Shown: one piece after another, positions 43,301 to 51,609 of the stretch
Position numbering within the stretch: the stretch's first letter is position 1
How the letters are laid out: every line of letters starts with the position of its first letter
Origin: JBEKIK01 sp963838495
GTDB lineage: Bacteria > Planctomycetota > Planctomycetia > Pirellulales > Thermoguttaceae
Direction: 5' to 3'
Assembly: GCA_963838495.1 (NCBI GenBank)
Contig: CAWIRC010000001.1
Span: forward strand, 1-64,000
DNA: 64,000 bases
Notes under the pieces: generated by a model
The model's database searches: none
Seen by the model: only the letters and a program-made list of their open reading frames with translations
What the model was told of the DNA's origin: nothing
Translations under genes and position numbers: made by a program

Positions 43301-45130
43301 AACGGCGGTATTCGTCAAGGAGGGCTGCGGCGCCGGCGGTGTCGGAGGGGCAACATCGGATGGCGGCAAGGGTATGACTTCTATGCCTTTATTCGAAGGC
43401 GGCGCCTGTTGGGAGGGCGCGGGCAGGCATTTCAAAAGGATCCCGGTGGCGCGGTTCAAGTTCGCCAATGATATGTTGTACCCGATATGCGCCGCCGCAA
43501 AGTTGAATTCCGCGTTTCCGTACCGTTCTTGGGCGGCCAGCAAATCTTCAAGCACTATGCCGGCTACTTGTTCTTCGCCGGGCAATAATCGCCAACGCGC
43601 ATCCAAATACTTGATTTCCGTATCGGCGGCCTGCATGGCCAGGTATTGCGCTTGCGCCTCGTGGAACGAGGCATCGACGTCACGCACGGCGACTTCAATT
43701 TCCTCGACCAGCACGGCGACGGTTTGTTTTAACTGCAGGCCGAATTGCTGGCATTCCAATTGACGTTTTAGCAGGCGGGACTTGGCCAGGCGGTTTCCCA
43801 GGGGCACTTCGAACTGCAAACCCGTGGTGTAGCCCGGTTCACCCACGGTGAATTGATCTACCCAGGCCCTGCCCATGTGGCTGTCGCCCTCGAGACCCAT
43901 GGCGTACAGGCTTAAAACCGCATCCAATACCGGGAGCAAATCCTTTTGGGCGACCTGTTCGCGGATGCTGGCCGCTTTGATCTGTTGCAGCGACTGATTG
44001 ACTTCCGGACGATTGTACAACGCCGTGATGAGCGAATCGCGCACGCCGATGCCGGGATATTGCAGATGCGGATATTGAATTGGAACGAGCTCGACGTGAT
44101 CGGACACATAGAGCCGGGGATCATTTACGAGGAGATTGATTCTGGCTTCCGCGTTGTGAACGGCCGCATCGTAGCGCACCAAGCCTGCGCGCCTGGATTC
44201 CACCGCGGCTTTGGCCCTGACAATTTGCCCTCCGTTGGCATCGAAATTTTTTCGGGATTCCAATTCGTTAAGGATCGATTCAGCCTGTTGTAAAAGCTGC
44301 CGTTTTTGCAGCAAGGTTACGCGCTCCAAATACAATGTCCAATAGGCTTTAGTTACATCCAACAAATGGTTCTGCAAATCGGCCGCGAACTGGTCGGCGG
44401 CGACGCCGGCGTCGATGGCCGCCAGCACGATCACGCTTTCGTTGTATGCGCGGCCCGCTCCGTTTAATAAAGGCTGCGTATATGAGAGGGTAAGCCTGGA
44501 GGAACCTTGGGGATAAAGGGCCCAGTCGGGCTCATAAATGAGGGCATTATTATTATCCAGGCCAAATTTTTGGGAGACTTCGAATTGTCCGCCCAAGGGC
44601 GTCTTTTTACGTATGCCGCCGTCATAATACCAGTTTTGATCCCGGTACCGTGGAGTGGGGGTGGTTTGGCCACCGGCCGTGAGAATAGTCGTCGCGGTAT
44701 CGCTGGTGCGGATGAAATTGCTTTCCAGGAAGGCGCGGGGATCGAATGCGGCCTGGGCCGCACAGATCTCCGTCCGCTGAATTTCGGGAATGGTGCTCAG
44801 CGCGAGGACTTTGGGAGAATGCTGCATCGCCCCGAGAATCAATGCCTCTACGTCGATGGTCAAAATGTGATCCGAGTCCCATAGGGGGCGATCCAAATAT
44901 TGATTCCACCACGGCTGAAATCCAAGGGGAATGTTCTGCTGCGCGTTAGCCATCCGCAGCGAATGTTGCTCATCGACCGAGGTCACGCGTTGCTCGTAAG
45001 GGGTCAGCAACTCCTGACGGCTTGTAGATTCTTCCGCCAAGACGGCATTGTTTTTTCCAACGCATGACAAACCGAGAAATACCACCCAAATGCCGGCGAT
45101 CAGACAGCTTGCAAGATAGGCAGTTTTCAT
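43190..45130 (-). CDS. TolC-like outer-membrane efflux protein
   Basis: About 646 residues from the ATG at 45130 (AAGGA upstream). Signal peptide at residues 1-35 (MKTAYLASCLIAGIWVVFLG). The outer-membrane factor fold shows as two repeats: TIDVEALILGAMQHSPKVLA, LTLSYTQPLLNGAGRAYNES and a long helical pair, then GVRDSLITALYNRPEVNQSL, EVPLGNRLAKSRLLKRQLEC and helices to ATGILLKCL. The last 75 residues are a proline-rich tail that runs into the 200-bp repeat. It should form the outer-membrane channel of the adjacent SecA/HlyD system. First gene of the minus-strand block. Confidence 0.9.
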   Translation of the reverse strand: MKTAYLASCLIAGIWVVFLGLSCVGKNNAVLAEESTSRQELLTPYEQRVTSVDEQHSLRMANAQQNIPLGFQPWWNQYLDRPLWDSDHILTIDVEALILGAMQHSPKVLALSTIPEIQRTEICAAQAAFDPRAFLESNFIRTSDTATTILTAGGQTTPTPRYRDQNWYYDGGIRKKTPLGGQFEVSQKFGLDNNNALIYEPDWALYPQGSSRLTLSYTQPLLNGAGRAYNESVIVLAAIDAGVAADQFAADLQNHLLDVTKAYWTLYLERVTLLQKRQLLQQAESILNELESRKNFDANGGQIVRAKAAVESRRAGLVRYDAAVHNAEARINLLVNDPRLYVSDHVELVPIQYPHLQYPGIGVRDSLITALYNRPEVNQSLQQIKAASIREQVAQKDLLPVLDAVLSLYAMGLEGDSHMGRAWVDQFTVGEPGYTTGLQFEVPLGNRLAKSRLLKRQLECQQFGLQLKQTVAVLVEEIEVAVRDVDASFHEAQAQYLAMQAADTEIKYLDARWRLLPGEEQVAGIVLEDLLAAQERYGNAEFNFAAAHIGYNISLANLNRATGILLKCLPAPSQQAPPSNKGIEVIPLPPSDVAPPTPPAPQPSLTNTAVPAPGAASTNNPPAKAQANYNNATQVVVKSQPAALRR

Positions 45131-45672
45131 AAGGGGCATCCTTACCTCATTTAAAGTCTGAAATCTAAAACCTTTTCAGAAGTGACTTTAAATCATTCAA
45201 AATGCCCCATACTCAATTTCGACACATCTTGTATTTTTCACAAAGATGATGTCCTTTTTCCTCAACTTTGATTTTTTCTATACAACTGGATTTTGTGTTA
45301 AGATCCAATGTAAAAATATTATGGTAATGGCATTCTTTTTCCTTACCACTGATTTAATCTATATAAGTGGACTTTACGTTAAGACCCGATGTTAATCTGT
45401 TATGGTTTTGCAGTACTTCCGGCAATCCCAAAAAACACGCATTTTGATTATAATTTCCCAATTTTGAGATTTTATAGTATCTATTTAATGTGGGGAGTGG
45501 AGTTCTCTTATCGCACGTCACTCAGGGGCGACAGACTAGATTACCAGGAGAATATACACTTATCGCAAAACGGCAAAGATCGGCCGCGTGAAGTTCCCGC
45601 AACAACTTATTTACTGCCCCCTAACTTGTAATTAACATCCACTCTACTCAATACCTTGCCCTGGTATTCCAC
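45131..45672. promoter_or_regulatory. Divergent promoter region between the TolC-like gene and giant gene 1, with 81-bp tandem repeat
   Basis: Two imperfect tandem copies with an offset of 81 bp (45254-45334 and 45335-45415) share CTTTTTCC, TGATTT, CTATA, GTTAAGA.CC.ATGT and TTATGG. Part of the second copy is found again upstream of giant gene 2 at about 57221. From about 45379 onward the leader is shared with giant gene 2. No strong ribosome binding site precedes the ATG at 45673. Confidence 0.55.
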
Positions 45673-46586
45673 ATGCTCAAAAGTATTTTTTACCGCAGTT
45701 GCGCCCTGGTCAGCGAAGTAGAAGATACTCTACGGCATTTGTATCGATGGCATCGCACATGGTCCACTCCGCCGCGCGATCGCCTGCCGGACATGTATGC
45801 CCTGGAAGACCGGGTGCTGTTCAGCGTCGCGCCGATCGTTAAAGCCGCGGCATTGCAGGCAGGCGCCGGCGGGAGCCAAACGGCATCGGCATCCTTGCTG
45901 ACCCCCCAGACCACTCCCATGCCCATCGCAGATCAGTCCTCGCTCGCCGTGCATCGAGGCCATGCGGGGCAAGACGCTCAAAAGATGCTGAAAACCTCGT
46001 CTATCCAGTACAACAGCACAATCGCCTCTTCCTGGAACAATCTCCGGGCCAGGCACAACTCTCACCATTCTCACCATGCACACCCGGCGGGGACTGATCG
46101 GCACGCCGATTTCGCAATCATCGACGACAGCCTGCAAAACCTGGATCAACTTATACGCTCATTGAATCCGAACACCGAGGTTTGTTTATTCGATCATCAG
46201 AAAGAATCGCCCACCGAGGTGTTAAGCAGGGTTTACAATTGGGCAAAAACCAAGCATGTCAAACTGGATTCCGTCTCCATTTTGTCGCACGGCGTTTCCG
46301 GGAGTTTTGTCCTGGGAAACCAGTGGCTGTCGTCGTCCAATATGGGGGAATTCACGGAGGCCTGGAAGCGCCTTGGGGCCGTGATGTCGCGGGGCGGAAG
46401 CATCGACATCTTCGGCTGCAACGTGGCCCAGGGACCGGACGGACAGAAATTGATCAATGACATCGGACGCCTAAGCGGCGCCGCCGTGTATGCCTCGGTG
46501 GACGATACCGGCCGGGGCGGGAATTGGGCATTGGAAGCGGCCTCGACGACCGCCGTTGCCTCGGCCTGGCATAATCCGCTTAATAC
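45673..46586. repeat. Shared N-terminal module of the giant genes, copy 1
   Basis: 914 nt that I cannot distinguish from 58564-59477 (constant offset 12891), including all alternative-frame products I compared. Similarity ends abruptly after CTTAATAC. Upstream leaders are similar but visibly different. Confidence 0.85.
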
Positions 46587-47022
46587 CGGGGCGCTCCAAC
46601 AGTGGAACGGGCTGCTCACCAGTATTCTGGTCACCAACGCCAACGATTCCGGCGCCGGGTCCCTGCGAGATGCCATCGTCGCTGCGAATGCCAATCCGGG
46701 CATGGACTATATCACGTTCGCCATACCCGGAGCTGGAGTGCACACGATCACGCTTCAGTCGGCATTGGATGTCATTACTTCTCCCGTCAGCATCGACGGT
46801 TACACCCAGCATTACGCCCAGGAGCACGCATCGCCAAACACCTTGGCCGTGGGCGACAACGCCGTTTTGCAGATCGAATTAACCTGCTGCGCCTTCGCTC
46901 GACATCGGCGGGTTGACGTTCGGTCCGGGTTCCGACGGCAGTACGATTCGCGGGCTGGCGATCTTCGGCTTCAAAGAATCGGCAATCAACATTGGGAATA
47001 TATCGGGACCGTCGAACAATGA
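45673..47022 (+). CDS. Giant gene 1, segment 1: LEPRxLL-like motif and DUF4347
   Basis: Residues 41-55 (MYALEDRVLFSVAPI) are the planctomycete LEPRxLL-like motif, preceded by a basic helical leader (HLYRWHRTWSTPP). Residues about 145-300 are DUF4347: FAIIDDSLQNLDQLIRSLNP, VSILSHGVSGSFVLGNQWLS, GGSIDIFGCNVAQGPDGQKL. From residue 318 a beta-helix starts (ILVTNANDSGAGSLRDAIVA). Sense is lost after about 46885. There is no classical signal peptide; the leader itself is thought to mark these proteins for the envelope. Confidence 0.88.
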   Translation: MLKSIFYRSCALVSEVEDTLRHLYRWHRTWSTPPRDRLPDMYALEDRVLFSVAPIVKAAALQAGAGGSQTASASLLTPQTTPMPIADQSSLAVHRGHAGQDAQKMLKTSSIQYNSTIASSWNNLRARHNSHHSHHAHPAGTDRHADFAIIDDSLQNLDQLIRSLNPNTEVCLFDHQKESPTEVLSRVYNWAKTKHVKLDSVSILSHGVSGSFVLGNQWLSSSNMGEFTEAWKRLGAVMSRGGSIDIFGCNVAQGPDGQKLINDIGRLSGAAVYASVDDTGRGGNWALEAASTTAVASAWHNPLNTGALQQWNGLLTSILVTNANDSGAGSLRDAIVAANANPGMDYITFAIPGAGVHTITLQSALDVITSPVSIDGYTQHYAQEHASPNTLAVGDNAVLQIELTCCAFARHRRVDVRSGFRRQYDSRAGDLRLQRIGNQHWEYIGTVEQ

Positions 47023-48688
47023 CCTCATTGTCGGCAATTTCATTGGCACCAACGCCGCCGGCGACGCCGGGCATGGAAACGCTTACGGTGTGTACGTTCT
47101 CGAGAGCCAGAACGTCATCATCGGCGGCTCGACGCCCGCCGACCGCAACGTCATCAGCGGCAATTGGAGGTTGGACATACATGGAGACATATATGGGGCG
47201 GGCATATATCTTGATTATTCGGTTTCCACCATCATTGCCGGCAACTACATCGGCACCGATGCCGCCGGAATCGCCGCCATTGCCAACGATTACGGCATAT
47301 ACACGAACCATGTGACCGGAGCAACTATCGGCGGAAGTGCCGCGGGGGCGGGCAACGTGATCTCGGGAAACCTCGACAACGGCATCGATATGGAATGGGG
47401 CATCAGCGACAACGTGATTGAGGGAAATTATATCGGCACGAACACGGCCGGCGGCGCCCTGGGTAACGCCAACGGCATCTGGGCCAATCTTACGATCGGA
47501 CTGACGATCGGCGGCACGACCGGCAACGTTATCAGCGACAACACGGGCGCAGGGGTGAAAATTTGCGATGATCCGGACACTTACTGCAGCCGCGTCAGCA
47601 TACTGGGGAACTCGATCTTCGCCAACGGCGGACTTGGGATCGACCTGGTGTCTTCCGGCGACGCGCAGAGCGGTCCGCTTAAGAACGTCACCTTGAATGA
47701 TACCGGCGATGTGGACTCGGGGCCGAATTACCTGCAAAATTTCCCCGTGCTTGCCGCCGCCACGGCCGGTCCCAGCCGGTTCACGGTGGTTGGCTTGTAT
47801 AACAGCACCGCTAGTACGAGCGTCCGCATAGAGCTATTTGCCAATACGGCCGCAGATTCCTCCACCTACGGCGAGGGCCAGACATATTTGGGCTACGTGG
47901 ACGTGACAACCGGCTCGGACGGCAACATTACGGCCGTCAACGATTCGAGCGGCACGGCCACGATGACCACTGGAGCCGATGGCGTCAATAGGTTCGTGGT
48001 CAGTTTCAATACTTCCCGACCAGCCGGCGAGTACATCTCGGCCACGGCCACCAATCTGGTGACCAGCGCCACGTCCGAGTTCTCGCAGTCCGTTGCGGCA
48101 GACACGCCTGGAATCAGTGTCATGCCCGCAACCTCGCCAGCAAATCCACTGACCGTTGCCGAGGGCGAGCAGGCGACTTTCAACGTGGTATTGACCGGCG
48201 CTCCCAGCGCAAATGTGACGATAGACCTCAGCAGTACGGATACTACCGAGGGCACGCTTTCCACAACCTCGCTCGTGTTCACTCCGACTAACTGGAATAC
48301 GCCTCAAACAGTCACAGTCAATGGGGTAAACGATAACCTGGTCAACGGCGACCAGGCTTACACGATAGTCACCGCTCTCGCAATCAGTTCCGATGCCAAC
48401 TACGGCAACACGGACGCCGCCGACGTGTCGATGAAAACCATCGACAACGGCTACAATACGATCTGGGTGACGAACAACAGCGACGTCGTCAACGGCACGG
48501 TAACATCGATCGCCGCATTGTATGATAACCCGGCGCCGACGGCATCTCGCTCCGCGAAGCCATTCTGGCGGCAAACGTCACGGACAACGGCCCCGGCGGG
48601 CCGAATAGGATTTGCTTCAACATTTCCGGGAGCGGAGTGCACACGATTGCCCCAACTTCCGCGCTGGATAATATTACGAGACCGGTAA
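46913..48688 (+). CDS. Giant gene 1, segment 2: beta-helix and Calx-beta-like repeat
   Basis: The reading makes sense from about 46890. It starts with parallel beta-helix turns of the type NVISGN / GNYIGTNxxG / IGG (47030-47650). A Fn3-like beta domain follows with STASTSVRIELFANTAADS, then a Calx-beta-like unit (ANVTIDLSSTDTTEGTLSTT, then NWNTPQTVTVNGVNDNLVNG). The frame is lost near 48535; codons after that are not real. The TTG start at 46913 is only where the frame opens. Confidence 0.75.
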   Translation: MTFGPGSDGSTIRGLAIFGFKESAINIGNISGPSNNDLIVGNFIGTNAAGDAGHGNAYGVYVLESQNVIIGGSTPADRNVISGNWRLDIHGDIYGAGIYLDYSVSTIIAGNYIGTDAAGIAAIANDYGIYTNHVTGATIGGSAAGAGNVISGNLDNGIDMEWGISDNVIEGNYIGTNTAGGALGNANGIWANLTIGLTIGGTTGNVISDNTGAGVKICDDPDTYCSRVSILGNSIFANGGLGIDLVSSGDAQSGPLKNVTLNDTGDVDSGPNYLQNFPVLAAATAGPSRFTVVGLYNSTASTSVRIELFANTAADSSTYGEGQTYLGYVDVTTGSDGNITAVNDSSGTATMTTGADGVNRFVVSFNTSRPAGEYISATATNLVTSATSEFSQSVAADTPGISVMPATSPANPLTVAEGEQATFNVVLTGAPSANVTIDLSSTDTTEGTLSTTSLVFTPTNWNTPQTVTVNGVNDNLVNGDQAYTIVTALAISSDANYGNTDAADVSMKTIDNGYNTIWVTNNSDVVNGTVTSIAALYDNPAPTASRSAKPFWRQTSRTTAPAGRIGFASTFPGAECTRLPQLPRWIILRDR

Positions 48689-51609
48689 TCATCGACGGTT
48701 ATACGCAGTCGGGCGCGTCGCCCAACACGCTCGTGCTAGGCGAGAATGCCGTGCTGGTGATCGAACTTAGCGGCGCGAGTGCAGGCAGTGGCGCCAGCGG
48801 GCTGACGCTGGGCGCCGGCTCCAGCGGCAGCACCATCTGCGGGCTGGCCATCGACCGCTTCAGCGGCAGCGGAATCAGCGTTTTATCGGACAACAACACT
48901 GTATCCGGCGATTTTATCGGGACCAATCCCGCCCAAGGCACAGGCCTGGGCAATGGCACCGGCGTATACGTCTCCGGGTCAGGGAACATGATCGGCGGCA
49001 CGGCGGCGGCAGCTCGCAACCTGATCTATGGCAACACCGGCGTGGGAGTGGTCGTTTCCGGGGCGTCGGCCACCGGCGACAGCATTATCGGCAACCACAT
49101 CTATTCCAACGGCGGGCTGGGCATTGACCTGGGCGGCGACGGCGTTACTGCAAACGATAACGATACGGGCGATAGTGACGCGGGCCCGAACAATCTGCAA
49201 AACTATCCCGTGCTGAGCTGCGGTCAGATATACAACAACCAGTTTAGCGTGATGGGCACTTTCAATAGTGCGCCGAACACCACGTATCGCATTGCCGTCT
49301 TTGCCAACAGCGCGACCGTCGGCGGCGATACGAGCGGGTATGGCGAAGGCCAGCGATACCTGGGCAGTTTCAGCGTAACCACCGATGGCGACGGGAACGC
49401 CACTTTCAACCAGGTTCTGAGCGGCGCCAGCGTGACGCCGGGCGAGCTTATCTCGGCAACGGCAACCAGGCTTACGGCCGGCGGTCAGTTCACCGACACC
49501 TCGGAGTTCTCCAACTACGTGACGGCCGCCGTTCCCGCTATTAAGGTTAACTACTCGGGCCTGACCACGAGTGAGGACGGCCTTCAAGGCCCTCAAGTTC
49601 AGCTTTCCATAACGCTGGCCACTCAGCCGACTGGCCCTGTCGAGATTACCCTTAGTCAGACCACGCCGTACAGGGCCACGCTTTCGTCTGACGCGGCGGG
49701 CTTGCATCCCGTTGCGACGCTCAACTTCGACTCCTACACCTGGAACACGCCGCAAATCGTCTATGTCACGGGGAAAGACGATACGTATGTTGAGGATGCC
49801 ACGGGTCCGTACTCCACCGCGTACACTGTCACGGCGTCTGTAACCAGCTCGAGTGACGGCATATACAGCACTGGAAACATTCCTGCCGCCAACTTGTCGA
49901 TGACCAATACCGACAACGATCTGTTCAGCACGATCTACGTGACTACGACCACCGATAACAATGACGTGAACGGTGGTGGACTGACCAGTTTTTCACCTGC
50001 CTACCTCATCAACAATCCTGGCACGGACGGTGCGATTTCGCTGCGCGAAGCCATAATTGCGTCCAACAAAGCCACGAACGTCTATATGTCGGGCGGCGTG
50101 GACGTGCGGGACCGGATCTATTTCAATATCCCGATAAGCATGGGCCAGCTTACGACCTTCTGTGACGGAACGCAGGCGTACACCTACACGATTAATGTTC
50201 TAAACCTCGGCCCCGACACCGGCCGCGGTCTGCCTATAATCGCCAGCAACTGCAGAGTAATCATAGATGCCACAACACAGCCTATTTACATAGCAGACGG
50301 TTCGGTCCAACCCGGCCCCGCGACCAGGCCCATGGTTGCACTCGACGGAGGAACCTGGGTCGGCGGCGGCAGCGGCGGCAGCAGTAAAGCCGGGTTCACG
50401 ATCAGTAGCCCGGACGTTGTCATACGCGGGTTTGCCATCGGCAACTTTTACAGGGGCGCTTACAATTCTGGAAACGCCGACGAAGTCGTTCAGACTTGTT
50501 ACATAGGCACGGATATCACGGGAACATTGCAGAGAGCCAACAACACGGGCATTTACTTTGCAGGCAACAACGACGCCTCCACTATCGGCGGACCTTTGGC
50601 ATCCCAGGGATGTGTGATTTCCGGTAATACCAACGCCGGAATATCCCTAGGCGGCTCGAAGACCGGTCTCACGTTAATCCAAAACTGTTATATAGGCGTC
50701 AACGCCACGGGGAATGTCCAATTGGCCAACGGAGCCCAAGGCATATATATAACCGGCAGATCGAACATCACCATCACGAACAATGTAATTTCCGGCAACG
50801 GGACGTACGGAATCGACAACGGGGCGGCGAGCGGGATTATCATTACGAGCAACAAGATCGGTGTGGGAGCGGACGGGACCACGGCCAGGGGCAACGGCAA
50901 CGCCGGCATCTGGATGGAAGGCAGCACCAGCAACAATACGATCGGCGGGGAGACGGCGGCGCTGGGAAACATCATCGCCAATAATAGCGGCGATGGAATA
51001 AAGATAAGCAGCAGCAACGCCGTCGGTACCGTGATCGAGTCGAACCGCATCTTCAACAACACCGGCCTGGGCATCAATTTGGCGCCAAGCGGGGAAGCGG
51101 CCTATACCGTCACTTCAAATGACGCCGGCGACGGCGACACGGGACCCAACAACTTGCAGAATTTCCCCGTTATCACCGCCGCAGCCACGAACGGCTCCAC
51201 GCTGGTTCGCATCTCCGGAACCCTCAACAGCACGGCAAGCAGGACCTTCAGAATCGATTTCTTCGCGAACTCCAGCCCCGACGGCAGCGGATACGGGGAA
51301 GGGCAATTCTACTTAGGCTCTATCACAGTCCCCACCAACACCAGCGGAAACGCGAGTTTTTCGACCGACTTGGCGGCTAATGTGCATGCGGACTGGGCCA
51401 TAAGCGCCACCGCAACCGATTTGACCTCGCACAGCACCTCGGAGTTTGCTCAATCGAACATTACTGCCCAATGCGCCTGGCATCACCGTCTCTCTGGTCA
51501 GCGGCCAGAACCAGAATCCGACGGTCGATCCCCCCAGCGATTTAAAAACAACGGAAGACGGCGGCACGGCCCAGTTCAGCGTGGTGCTGAATTCCGCGCC
51601 GCTATATGA
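48637..51609 (+). CDS. Giant gene 1, segment 3: two beta-helices
   Basis: Sense runs from about 48540 (GISLREAILAANVTDNG) to about 51468. First beta-helix 48700-49200 (GSSGSTICGLAIDRFSGSGI), a Fn3-like domain, a Calx-beta-like unit (49550-49930), a linker, a second SLREA block and a longer beta-helix 50390-51090 (NCYIGVNATGNVQLANGAQG), then another Fn3-like domain ending SHSTSEFAQSNITA. All secreted, repetitive and cysteine-poor. Confidence 0.75.
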   Translation: MHTIAPTSALDNITRPVIIDGYTQSGASPNTLVLGENAVLVIELSGASAGSGASGLTLGAGSSGSTICGLAIDRFSGSGISVLSDNNTVSGDFIGTNPAQGTGLGNGTGVYVSGSGNMIGGTAAAARNLIYGNTGVGVVVSGASATGDSIIGNHIYSNGGLGIDLGGDGVTANDNDTGDSDAGPNNLQNYPVLSCGQIYNNQFSVMGTFNSAPNTTYRIAVFANSATVGGDTSGYGEGQRYLGSFSVTTDGDGNATFNQVLSGASVTPGELISATATRLTAGGQFTDTSEFSNYVTAAVPAIKVNYSGLTTSEDGLQGPQVQLSITLATQPTGPVEITLSQTTPYRATLSSDAAGLHPVATLNFDSYTWNTPQIVYVTGKDDTYVEDATGPYSTAYTVTASVTSSSDGIYSTGNIPAANLSMTNTDNDLFSTIYVTTTTDNNDVNGGGLTSFSPAYLINNPGTDGAISLREAIIASNKATNVYMSGGVDVRDRIYFNIPISMGQLTTFCDGTQAYTYTINVLNLGPDTGRGLPIIASNCRVIIDATTQPIYIADGSVQPGPATRPMVALDGGTWVGGGSGGSSKAGFTISSPDVVIRGFAIGNFYRGAYNSGNADEVVQTCYIGTDITGTLQRANNTGIYFAGNNDASTIGGPLASQGCVISGNTNAGISLGGSKTGLTLIQNCYIGVNATGNVQLANGAQGIYITGRSNITITNNVISGNGTYGIDNGAASGIIITSNKIGVGADGTTARGNGNAGIWMEGSTSNNTIGGETAALGNIIANNSGDGIKISSSNAVGTVIESNRIFNNTGLGINLAPSGEAAYTVTSNDAGDGDTGPNNLQNFPVITAAATNGSTLVRISGTLNSTASRTFRIDFFANSSPDGSGYGEGQFYLGSITVPTNTSGNASFSTDLAANVHADWAISATATDLTSHSTSEFAQSNITAQCAWHHRLSGQRPEPESDGRSPQRFKNNGRRRHGPVQRGAEFRAAI

